Positions 1 through 4,972 of a DNA stretch of 5,008 bases are shown one piece after another. The translations under genes and the position numbers were made by a program. Each line of letters opens with the position of its first letter. The first letter of the stretch is position 1. The notes beneath the pieces were generated by a model. That model did not search any database and was not told the origin of the DNA. It saw only the letters and a list, made by a program, of their open reading frames with translations. The stretch is from Thermopetrobacter sp. (GTDB lineage Bacteria > Pseudomonadota > Alphaproteobacteria > Rhizobiales > Aestuariivirgaceae), in assembly GCA_011374735.1 (NCBI GenBank), contig DRPD01000382.1:1-5008 (forward strand), in the 5' to 3' direction.

Positions 1-117
1 AAATGAATATGCATTTGCAATTCAAAGTTATCATGCATGCGCTTGCAACGGCAAAGCGTGCGCGTTATAGGGAGGTGGGGAAATCGGTTGGGAAACCACG
101 GTAAGGTTTTTCACCGC
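1..117. other. AT-richer non-coding flank
   Basis: No supported gene is seen here. Base composition changes from the GC-rich coding region to AT-richer sequence with ATGCAT and TTGCAA palindromes. A weak stem-loop lies at 40-58 (CGCTTGC / GCAAAGCG with one bulged A, loop AACG). On the plus strand TTGCAA (43-48), 17 nt, TATAGG (66-71) is a marginal promoter match with no credible gene after it. Confidence 0.4.
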
Positions 118-157
118 AGGTTTACCCGCGCAGGCGAAAGCCTGCGCGGGGATACCT
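118..157. terminator. Strong GC hairpin downstream of the cluster (terminator-like or dispersed palindrome)
   Basis: A perfect 11-bp stem (125-135 with 140-150, arm CCCGCGCAGGC) closes a GAAA loop on the plus strand. An outer 4-bp stem AGGT/ACCT (118-121 with 154-157) adds to it across a 3-by-3 internal loop. It lies about 75 nt after the gene C stop. Neither side carries a good T-run, so it is not a textbook rho-independent terminator. It could block 3' exonuclease, end convergent transcripts, or be a copy of an intergenic palindromic repeat. Confidence 0.45.
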
Positions 158-196
158 TTCAGGTCTTTCTATCTTCAAAGTTTTCCTGCCTATATT

Positions 197-213
197 GAAG
201 CCACATCGGCTTC
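197..213. other. Small stem-loop just after gene C
   Basis: GAAGCC (197-202) pairs with GGCTTC (208-213) around ACATC, 18 nt past the gene C stop. A 6-bp stem without a following T-run is weak evidence. It may only add structure to the transcript end. Confidence 0.25.
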
Positions 214-230
214 GTGGCCCGAGCCCGGTC

Positions 231-2948
231 TCATCGGGCCTGGTTGGTCAGGGTGCGGAGTTTGGCGCAGGCGCGCTGGTTGCGCAGGTCGCAGGCCCTG
301 GCGTAGAGCTGTCTGGCGCGGCGACTGTTCTTGCGCACGCCATAGCCGGCTTCGAACATCAGCGCGTAGTTGTAGCAGCCTTTCGGGTCGCCGCCGTCGC
401 AGGCGATGCGGAAATACAGGCCGGCCAGCGTCTTGTTCCTGGGTACGCCGTCGCCCTTGCCATGCATCAGGCCGAGGTTGAAGCAGCCGCCGGGGTCGCC
501 GTCGTCGCAGCCCCTGCGGTAGAAGGCGATGGCCCGGGCCTTGTCGAGCGGCATGCCCTTGCCGGCATCATGCATGTAGCCAAGATTGGTGCAGCCGATG
601 GCATCGCCGCCGTCGCAGGCCTTCAAATACAGCGTGGCGGCCCGCTTCACGTCGCGGGGCACGCCGTCGCCGCTGGCGTAAAGCACGGCGAGGTTGTTGC
701 AGCTTTGCGCGTGATCGCCGTCGCAGGCCTTGCGGAAGAACTTCGCGGCCACCGTCCGGTTGCGAGTCAGCCCGTCGCCATCGTCATACATCTGCCCGAT
801 CCTCGAGCAGCCTTCCATGTCGCCGCCGGCGCAGGCCTTGCGGAGCAACGCCGCCGCTTGCGTCTTGTCGCGCGGCACGCCGGCGCCGTTGTAATACAGG
901 TGGGCGAGGTTGGTGCAGCCGACGGCGTTGCCGCCGTCGCAGGCCTTCAGATACAACCTGGCGGCCTGCCGCTTGTCGCGCGGCACGCCGTCGCCCTTGG
1001 AGTAAAGCACGCCGAGGACATTGCAGCTTCGCGCCGCGCCGCCATCGCAGGCCTGGCGGAAGAACCTGGCGGCCAGCGCGCGGTCGCGGGGCACCCCGAT
1101 GCCCAGGTCATGCATGCGCCCGGCCCGCGCGCAACCACGCACATCCCCGGCCTCGCAAGCCCGGCGGTAGTAGGCGGCGGCCCGGCCCAGGTGGCGCGCC
1201 ACGCTCTTGCCGGTGCGGTAGAGCTCGCCAAGCCTGAAGCAGGCCCGCGCGTCGCCGGCGTCACAGGCCACGGGCAGGCGGGCCCGTGACGGAGGCTGGC
1301 CGCCGGGCGCGCCCCGTTCGTTGCGGCCGCGCGGGCCTTGCCCGTTCAAGCGCCGCGCCGCGTCGCAGCCGCGTCGCAGCCCGCCCTGGCAGGCTTTGGC
1401 GTAGAATCTGGCCGCCTTGGCATCGTCGCGCGCCACGCCCGCGCCGCGCTCATGGGCCACGCCGAGATTGAAGCAGCCCATGACATGGCCACCGCCGCAG
1501 GCCTTGCGCAGCAGCGAGGCGGCGATGCTCTCGTCGCGCGGCACGCCGCTGCCCTTCACATACATGCCGGCGAGATGGAAGCAGCCAATCATCAGGTTGT
1601 TCTGGCAGGCCCTGGCCAAGAAGGCGGCGCTGACGCGCAAGTCACGGCCGACAAGCACCCCCTTGCGATACATGACGCCGATGTTGTAGCAGCTGCGCGG
1701 TTCGCCGCCATCACAGGCCTTGCGGTAGAGCGCCGCCATCTTGTTCATGTCGCGCGCCACGCCCTTGCCCTCTCTGTAGGCGTTGCCAAGGTTGAAGCAG
1801 CTCTTCATGAAACCCGCGTCACAGGCCTTGCGATACAGCGCCGCCGCGCGCTGCGGATCCCGCTGGCCGATCAGCCCGCGGCCATACCCGATCGCGAGAG
1901 CATGGCAGGCCTTTGGGTATCCCAGATCACAGGCCTTGTGTGTGAGGATCACCGACCGGCGTTTATCCTTCGGCACGCCACGGCCCTTCGCGTAGGCGAA
2001 AGCGATGTCATAGCAGGCTTTCGCGTCGCCCTTGTCACAGTCGGCGGCGGCCGCGTCGGGGGCCCGGGTTGGTTCCGGTTGTCGCGCGCCGCCGCCGGAG
2101 GATGCTGGCGCGCCGCCCGGCCGGGCGGTGGCGCGCCCGGCGTTCAGCTTGCGCAGCTCTTCACAACCGCCCTGATGGCCGCCGTCGCAGGCCTTGCCGA
2201 AGTAGATGGCGGCCTGTCTGGGGTTCTGCCGCACGCCAAGGCCGCGCATATAGCCGACGGCAAGGAAAAAACAGCCCCTGGCGTGGCCGCCGTCGCAGGC
2301 CTTGCGCAGCAAGGCGGCGGCCTTGCGCCGGTCTCTCGGCACGCCGCGGCCCCGCGCGTAGGCGGCGGCGAGGCCCATGCAGGCTTTCACATCCCCATTG
2401 TCGCAGGCGCTCTGATCGGGTGCGTTCCGCCCTTGCGGCGAGTTCGGGCGCTGCCGGGTCGCCGCGCCGGCGGTTTTCAGTTTTCGCAGCCGCGCACAGG
2501 CGCCGGAACGCCCGGCGTCGCAGGCCTTGCGATAGAAGCGCGCCGCCTTGGCGAGATCTTTCGGCACGCCGATACCGCGCAGATACAGCGAGCCGAGTTC
2601 CTGACAGGCCGACACGAAGCCGCCGTCGCAGCCCCTGCGGAACAGGGCCGCCGCCCGCTTCAGGTCGCGAGGCACGCCGAAGCCCAGCCGGAGCTTCATG
2701 CCGGCGCTGAAACAGCCCGCGGCATGGCCGCCGTCACAGGCCTTGACGAACAGCGCCAGCGCCTTCGGGACGTCCTTGGGAACCTGCTTGCCGTCCGCGT
2801 GGACGAAGGCGAGCCGGAAGCAGGCCCTGGCGTCGCCGCCGTCACAGGCGCTTCGCAGTTGCTCCACGTTCTCGATGGCGGCGGCTTCGGCCACGGCCAG
2901 AAACAGCGCGGCGAGGATGGAGGCGACATGCAGAATGGGTGTTTTCAT
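231..2948 (-). CDS. Gene C: exported four-module cysteine-rich Sel1-like repeat (Hcp-like) protein, 905 aa
   Basis: The start is the ATG at 2948 (MKTPILHV...), because GGGAGG lies 7 nt upstream and a signal peptide follows directly; the frame stays open upstream to 3185 but that part reads over gene B. Residues 1-24 form a Sec signal peptide with hydrophobic core VASILAALFLAVA and likely cleavage after EAAA. Residues 34-905 hold 24 Sel1-like units, mostly exactly 36 aa, each with one C-x7-C pair: 48 Cys, none elsewhere. Units group into modules at aa 34-158 (4 pairs), 181-269 (3), 303-535 (7) and 561-905 (10). Cys-free linkers separate them at 159-180, 270-302 and 536-560. Each module ends in a half repeat such as CARLRKLK or CEELRKLN, like the protein's own C-terminus (CAKLRTL). 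No membrane anchor or lipobox is seen, so it should be periplasmic or secreted. Known Hcp proteins have about 250-290 residues, so this one is unusually long. Family assignment is confident; the ligand or partner is unknown. Confidence 0.93.
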   Translation of the reverse strand: MKTPILHVASILAALFLAVAEAAAIENVEQLRSACDGGDARACFRLAFVHADGKQVPKDVPKALALFVKACDGGHAAGCFSAGMKLRLGFGVPRDLKRAAALFRRGCDGGFVSACQELGSLYLRGIGVPKDLAKAARFYRKACDAGRSGACARLRKLKTAGAATRQRPNSPQGRNAPDQSACDNGDVKACMGLAAAYARGRGVPRDRRKAAALLRKACDGGHARGCFFLAVGYMRGLGVRQNPRQAAIYFGKACDGGHQGGCEELRKLNAGRATARPGGAPASSGGGARQPEPTRAPDAAAADCDKGDAKACYDIAFAYAKGRGVPKDKRRSVILTHKACDLGYPKACHALAIGYGRGLIGQRDPQRAAALYRKACDAGFMKSCFNLGNAYREGKGVARDMNKMAALYRKACDGGEPRSCYNIGVMYRKGVLVGRDLRVSAAFLARACQNNLMIGCFHLAGMYVKGSGVPRDESIAASLLRKACGGGHVMGCFNLGVAHERGAGVARDDAKAARFYAKACQGGLRRGCDAARRLNGQGPRGRNERGAPGGQPPSRARLPVACDAGDARACFRLGELYRTGKSVARHLGRAAAYYRRACEAGDVRGCARAGRMHDLGIGVPRDRALAARFFRQACDGGAARSCNVLGVLYSKGDGVPRDKRQAARLYLKACDGGNAVGCTNLAHLYYNGAGVPRDKTQAAALLRKACAGGDMEGCSRIGQMYDDGDGLTRNRTVAAKFFRKACDGDHAQSCNNLAVLYASGDGVPRDVKRAATLYLKACDGGDAIGCTNLGYMHDAGKGMPLDKARAIAFYRRGCDDGDPGGCFNLGLMHGKGDGVPRNKTLAGLYFRIACDGGDPKGCYNYALMFEAGYGVRKNSRRARQLYARACDLRNQRACAKLRTLTNQAR
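234..1268 (-). repeat. Gene C module 4: nine full Sel1-like units plus C-terminal cap
   Basis: This covers aa 561-905: nine uninterrupted 36-aa units and a 21-aa C-terminal half unit (ACDLRNQRAC then AKLRTLTNQAR). It is the most regular array in the window; GDGVPRD-type loops and LY[LA][KR] second helices recur. Within it, units 16-18 resemble units 19-21 in order, a sign of block duplication. Confidence 0.87.
513..1160 (-). repeat. Candidate duplicated three-unit block inside gene C
   Basis: Units 16-18 (1160-837) and 19-21 (836-513) match best in register. Unit 16 and unit 19 share GC-x-R-x-G-x-M-x-D and AA-x-FFR. Units 17 and 20 share SCN-x-L, VLY, GDGVPRD and LYLK. Units 18 and 21 share ACDGG and GCTNL. 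By hand alignment identity is about 19, 25 and 19 of 36 residues. Neighbouring units are also similar, so the block origin is a suggestion only. Confidence 0.4.
1269..1343 (-). other. Gene C interdomain linker 3
   Basis: These 25 codons (aa 536-560) are rich in G, R and P (GPRGRNERGAPGGQPPSRAR) and have no cysteine. They join module 3 to the large C-terminal module. The composition is like the other two linkers, which supports a modular design rather than decayed repeats. Confidence 0.77.
1344..2042 (-). repeat. Gene C module 3: six full Sel1-like units plus a cap half unit
   Basis: This covers aa 303-535. Six 36-aa units begin at DCDKGDAKAC, ACDLGYPKAC, ACDAGFMKSC, ACDGGEPRSC, ACQNNLMIGC and ACGGGHVMGC. 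The half unit ACQGGLRRGC closes the module with DAARRLN. Two units have divergent loops (RGLIGQRD and KGVLVGRD) but keep the 36-residue register. Confidence 0.85.
2043..2141 (-). other. Gene C interdomain linker 2
   Basis: These 33 codons (aa 270-302) are the longest of the three linkers. Composition is almost entirely A, R, P, G and S with a little Q/E/T, including ARPGGAPASSGGGARQPEP. There is no cysteine and no predicted secondary structure, so it is probably a disordered hinge. Confidence 0.78.
2142..2408 (-). repeat. Gene C module 2: two full Sel1-like units plus a cap half unit
   Basis: This covers aa 181-269, the smallest module. Full units begin ACDNGDVKAC and ACDGGHARGC, followed by the half unit ACDGGHQGGC ending EELRKLN. 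With only three cysteine pairs it is near the minimum for a folded repeat domain. Confidence 0.82.
2409..2474 (-). other. Gene C interdomain linker 1
   Basis: These 22 codons (aa 159-180) contain no cysteine and no Sel1 pattern, and are rich in R, Q, N, P, A and G (for example RQRPNSPQGRN). They lie between a cap-like half repeat and the first unit of the next module, and are probably a flexible extracytoplasmic linker. Confidence 0.75.
2475..2849 (-). repeat. Gene C module 1: three full Sel1-like units plus a cap half unit
   Basis: This covers aa 34-158 of gene C. Units start at the cysteine motifs ACDGGDARAC, ACDGGHAAGC and GCDGGFVSAC, spaced exactly 36 codons (108 bp) apart. A truncated fourth unit ACDAGRSGAC follows and ends in ARLRKLK. 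The ending resembles the C-terminus of the whole protein, so the module looks like a self-contained solenoid. Confidence 0.85.
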
Positions 2949-2955
2949 GAGGTTT

Positions 2956-2961
2956 CCTCCC
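2956..2961 (-). promoter_or_regulatory. Ribosome binding site of gene C
   Basis: GGGAGG on the minus strand lies 7 nt before the ATG at 2948. Together with the signal peptide it rejects the upstream extension to 3185. The ten bases GGGAGGAAAC are shared with gene A. Confidence 0.8.
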
Positions 2962-2966
2962 GATGC

Positions 2967-2985
2967 TCCCGCCATTGGCGCGGGA
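2967..2985 (-). other. Short stem-loop between genes B and C
   Basis: TCCCGC (2967-2972) and GCGGGA (2980-2985) pair over 6 bp around 7 nt. The hairpin lies between the gene B stop and the gene C ribosome site, 5 nt from the latter. No T-run follows, so it is not a terminator. It might tune RNA processing or gene C translation, or be chance in GC-rich DNA. Confidence 0.3.
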
Positions 2986-2992
2986 ATGTTCT

Positions 2993-3580
2993 TCAACGTT
3001 GACGCATATCGAGGCCGCGGCCTTTCGCGTAGCCCTTCACACGGCCGCTGCAGCTGGTCTTGTATCCTTTCTCGCAGGCCTCGCGGAACAATGCCGCGGC
3101 GCGCTTGCCGTCGCGGCGCAGGCCGATGCCGGCCGCATACATCATGCCCAGCGCGTGGCAGCCGCGGGCGTTGCCGGTTTTGCAAGTGGCATCGAACAGC
3201 GCGGCGGCGCGCCGCCTGTCGCGGGGCACGCCGATGCCTTTCAGATACATGCCGCCGAGCATGTTGCAGGCGGTGGCGTGGCCGCCGCCACAGGCCCTGT
3301 CAAACAGCCTGGCGGCGCGTGGCGCGTCGCGCCGCATGCCGATCCCCCGCAAGTGCAGGATGCCGAGAAAGAAGCAGCCCCGGGCCAGCCCGCCGCGACA
3401 AGATTTGTCGTAGAACGCGGCGGCCTTCGGCAGATCGCGGCCGCGGGCATGGGCCAGGCCGAGATCGAAGCAGGCGCGCGCGTCGCCCGTTTCGCAGGCG
3501 GCGCGCAGTGGCGTCTTGGCGGCGGCGCCGGATGTGGCCATGGCCATGATGAACAGGGAAGTCAGAAGTGGTTTGCGCAT
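2993..3580 (-). CDS. Gene B: small exported cysteine-rich Sel1-like repeat (Hcp-like) protein, 195 aa
   Basis: The ATG at 3580 (MRKPLLTSLF...) is preferred over the one at 3601. It has an AAGAGGA ribosome site 5 nt upstream, while the earlier ATG has none and would add seven residues before the signal peptide. Residues 1-21 are a signal peptide with a hydrophobic core and an AAA cleavage site before KTPL. Five repeat units follow from aa 28, each with a C-x7-C pair (10 Cys, no others). The first unit is only 32 aa, because the loop that normally reads GxGVPRD is shortened to GRDLP. Units two to four are 36 aa, and the last is a partial unit with a basic tail ending in RGLDMRQR. It sits 64 nt after gene A and 44 nt before gene C, which fits one transcript. 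It is probably a periplasmic or secreted disulfide-stabilised solenoid. No catalytic motif is recognisable. Confidence 0.9.
   Translation of the reverse strand: MRKPLLTSLFIMAMATSGAAAKTPLRAACETGDARACFDLGLAHARGRDLPKAAAFYDKSCRGGLARGCFFLGILHLRGIGMRRDAPRAARLFDRACGGGHATACNMLGGMYLKGIGVPRDRRRAAALFDATCKTGNARGCHALGMMYAAGIGLRRDGKRAAALFREACEKGYKTSCSGRVKGYAKGRGLDMRQR
2996..3499 (-). repeat. Sel1-like repeat array of gene B
   Basis: Five units begin at ACETGDARAC, SCRGGLARGC, ACGGGHATAC, TCKTGNARGC and ACEKGYKTSC. Lengths are 32, 36, 36, 36 and 28 aa. The first lacks four residues of the inter-helix loop. Confidence 0.85.
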
Positions 3581-3585
3581 GGATG

Positions 3586-3592
3586 TCCTCTT
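3586..3592 (-). promoter_or_regulatory. Ribosome binding site of gene B
   Basis: AAGAGGA on the minus strand sits 5 nt before the ATG at 3580 and decides for it over the ATG at 3601, which has only GC-rich sequence with no purine-rich match upstream. Confidence 0.7.
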
Positions 3593-3644
3593 GATGAGCA
3601 TGGGCAGGCGCGGGCGGCTTCACCGGTGACGCGGGCCCTGAGCG

Positions 3645-4778
3645 TCATTGCCCGCCCAGGGCGCGATATTGCCTGCAACCGTCCTGATGGCCGAACTTGC
3701 AGGAGCGGCCGAACAACAAGCGGGCCCGCGCCGCGTCTCGCGGCACGCCGGCGCCCTGGGCATGAAGGACGGCGAGGTTGAAGCAGGCGCCGGCGATTTT
3801 GCCCTCGCAGGCCTTCAGGTAGAGGGTCGCGGCCCGCCTCGCGTCCTTGCGCACGCCTTCGCCGTTCTGATAGGAAACGGCGCCGTTGTGGCAACCTTCG
3901 GCGAACCCGCCGTCACAGGCTTTCAGATAGAGCGCCACCGCCCGCGCGGCGTCTTTCCGCACCCCCCGGCCGGTGTCATGCAGCAGACCGAGGTTGTTGC
4001 AGCCGCCGGCGTATCCGCCCTGACAGGCCTGCGCGTAGAGCGCCGCGGCGCGCCGCGCGTCCTTTGACACGCCAAGGCCGCCGGCGCGGAGAATCCCCAG
4101 ATTGTAACAGCCGATCATGATGCCGCCGTCGCAGGCCCTGGCGAACAGGGCGGCGGCCCGCGCGAAGTCCCTGGGCACGCCCGCGCCGGCCACGTGCAGG
4201 GTGCCGAGATTGTGACAGCCCTGGTTGAACTTGCCGTCACAGGCCTTGCGATAGAACGCCGCCGCCCTGGCGGCGTCCCTTGGCACGCCCAGCGCGCCTT
4301 TTTCCAGGATGAAGCCAATATTGTAGCAGCCCCGGGCCATGCCGCCGTCGCAGGCGCGGGCGTAGAGCGCCATCGCTTTCGATCCGTCCGGCCGCCCCAG
4401 CTTGCCGCCGAAATACAGGCCGCCGAGGTTGTGACAGGCCTTGGCGAAACCGCCATCGCAGCCCTTGCGGTAGAACGCGCCGGCGCGCGCCGGGTCGGCC
4501 GGCACCCCCATGCCGTTCTCCTGTTGCAGCCCGGCGTTGTAGCAGCTCATGACATGCCCGGCCGCGCAGGCCCGGCCGAACAGGGCGGCGGCGCGCCCCA
4601 TGTCCCTGGGGGTTCCCGTGCCCTGAAAATGCATCAGGCCGAGGTTGAAGCAGGCCTTGGCGGCGCCGGCGTCACAGGCCTTTTGCAGCAGCGCCGCCTT
4701 CATCCCGGCGCCGGCGGGCGCGGCGCCGAGCAAGGTGGCGGCGAGGATGAAGGCGGCGATCAAAGGGCGGGTCGTCAT
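3645..4778 (-). CDS. Gene A: exported cysteine-rich Sel1-like repeat (Hcp-like) protein, 377 aa
   Basis: The start chosen is the ATG at 4778 (MTTRPLIAAF...), not the in-frame ATG at 4826. It has GGGAGG 8 nt upstream and begins directly with a signal peptide (basic start, hydrophobic stretch LIAAFILAATLLGAA, likely cleavage after APAGA near residue 24). The body from aa 34 has nine full Sel1-like units, eight of 36 aa and the fourth of 37 aa, then a 19-aa half unit ending CRQYRALGGQ as a cap. Ten C-x7-C pairs account for all 20 cysteines. The third unit is atypical: its loop reads FGGKLGRPDG instead of GxGVPRD. This pattern matches Helicobacter Hcp proteins, whose cysteine pairs form disulfides within each helix-turn-helix repeat. 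As the promoter-proximal gene of the cluster it directly follows the promoter candidate at 4836-4865. Its role is inferred only as extracytoplasmic protein binding; no enzyme motif is visible. Confidence 0.93.
   Translation of the reverse strand: MTTRPLIAAFILAATLLGAAPAGAGMKAALLQKACDAGAAKACFNLGLMHFQGTGTPRDMGRAAALFGRACAAGHVMSCYNAGLQQENGMGVPADPARAGAFYRKGCDGGFAKACHNLGGLYFGGKLGRPDGSKAMALYARACDGGMARGCYNIGFILEKGALGVPRDAARAAAFYRKACDGKFNQGCHNLGTLHVAGAGVPRDFARAAALFARACDGGIMIGCYNLGILRAGGLGVSKDARRAAALYAQACQGGYAGGCNNLGLLHDTGRGVRKDAARAVALYLKACDGGFAEGCHNGAVSYQNGEGVRKDARRAATLYLKACEGKIAGACFNLAVLHAQGAGVPRDAARARLLFGRSCKFGHQDGCRQYRALGGQ
3648..4679 (-). repeat. Sel1-like repeat array of gene A
   Basis: Nine units and a C-terminal half unit occupy aa 34-377 in one unbroken solenoid, with no linker. 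The unit length is 36 aa except for the fourth (37 aa, loop GALGVPRD). Cysteine motifs run from ACDAGAAKAC to SCKFGHQDGC. Confidence 0.88.
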
Positions 4779-4786
4779 GTTCGTTT

Positions 4787-4792
4787 CCTCCC
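4787..4792 (-). promoter_or_regulatory. Ribosome binding site of gene A
   Basis: GGGAGG read on the minus strand lies 8 nt before the ATG at 4778. It decides for this start over the in-frame ATG at 4826. The extended sequence GGGAGGAAAC is identical to that before gene C. Confidence 0.8.
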
Positions 4793-4835
4793 GGGAGATG
4801 CAGGCCGCCTGGGGGGTGACAGCCAAATATTAGCG

Positions 4836-4865
4836 ATTATTACAAACCCCCACTGGGAGTGGCAA
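4836..4865 (-). promoter_or_regulatory. Candidate sigma-70-type promoter of the three-gene cluster
   Basis: Read on the minus strand, TTGCCA (4865-4860) is followed after 18 nt by AATAAT (4841-4836), each 5 of 6 against the consensus hexamers. This is the only AT-rich stretch between the upstream terminator and gene A. It would place a start near 4829, giving a leader of about 50 nt before the gene A ATG. Other -10 readings (TAATAA, TAATAT) overlap it. Confidence 0.5.
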
Positions 4866-4892
4866 CCATCATTTGCCACCCGTCAATGGGGG
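4847..4892. promoter_or_regulatory. Imperfect inverted repeat overlapping the promoter (operator candidate)
   Basis: The left arm is CCCCCA (4847-4852) and GTGGCAA (4859-4865). The right arm is TTGCCAC (4873-4879) and TGGGGG (4887-4892). The inner pairing is 7 bp around a 7-nt centre, and the outer pairing is 6 bp, with 6 and 7 unpaired bases between. The left inner arm covers the proposed -35 box and the outer arm lies in the spacer, which suits a regulator site. It could instead be a cruciform or an RNA structure if transcription begins further upstream. Confidence 0.45.
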
Positions 4893-4942
4893 CTTGGGGC
4901 GGGCTTGTTGCGCGGAGCGGGCCGGGCGTTGCCGGCGGCATG

Positions 4943-4972
4943 AAAAAAGGCGCGGACGAGGCCCGCGCCTTT
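4943..4972 (-). terminator. Rho-independent terminator of an upstream minus-strand gene outside the window
   Basis: The arms 4946-4955 (AAAGGCGCGG on +) and 4963-4972 pair over 10 bp around a 7-nt loop. On the minus strand the stem runs into six T residues (4948-4943); on the plus strand only three T follow. This marks the end of a leftward gene whose stop may be the TGA at 5002-5000, and separates it from the gene A promoter. Confidence 0.75.

Noticed and set aside
88..198. A small plus-strand frame starting TTG after GGAGGT, about 36 codons
   Set aside because: The start codon is rare, the frame runs straight through the GC hairpin, and the product shows no recognisable feature. Promoter support is marginal.
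195..1289. A 364-codon open frame on the plus strand with repeated VAAVAGL/VARHA segments
   Set aside because: It is the antisense of gene C module 4. Its periodicity mirrors the 108-bp coding repeats, it has no ribosome site or family resemblance, and the opposite strand has a signal peptide and a clear repeat family.
1338..3002. A 554-codon open frame on the plus strand
   Set aside because: It is antisense to gene C across linkers and modules alike, with the same mirrored repeat and no plausible start context. High GC and biased third positions keep this frame open.
2949..3185. N-terminal extension of gene C by 79 residues
   Set aside because: It overlaps gene B in another frame, is Arg-rich with no family signal, and would bury the signal peptide inside the protein. 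The ATG at 2948 has a strong ribosome site.
3620..3629. Perfect 10-bp palindrome TCACCGGTGA between genes A and B
   Set aside because: A single short GC-rich palindrome in a 64-nt gap is expected by chance and has no promoter elements around it.
231..4778. CRISPR-like regular spacing of similar short segments such as GCCGTCGCAGGCC
   Set aside because: The spacing is 108 bp, which equals 36 codons in one open frame, and the sequence between also shows protein-level conservation. These are protein repeats, not CRISPR repeats and spacers.
4194..4943. A 249-codon open frame on the plus strand reaching the upstream region
   Set aside because: It is mostly antisense to gene A and then runs through the promoter region and inverted repeat, ending at the terminator. 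There is no protein family signal.
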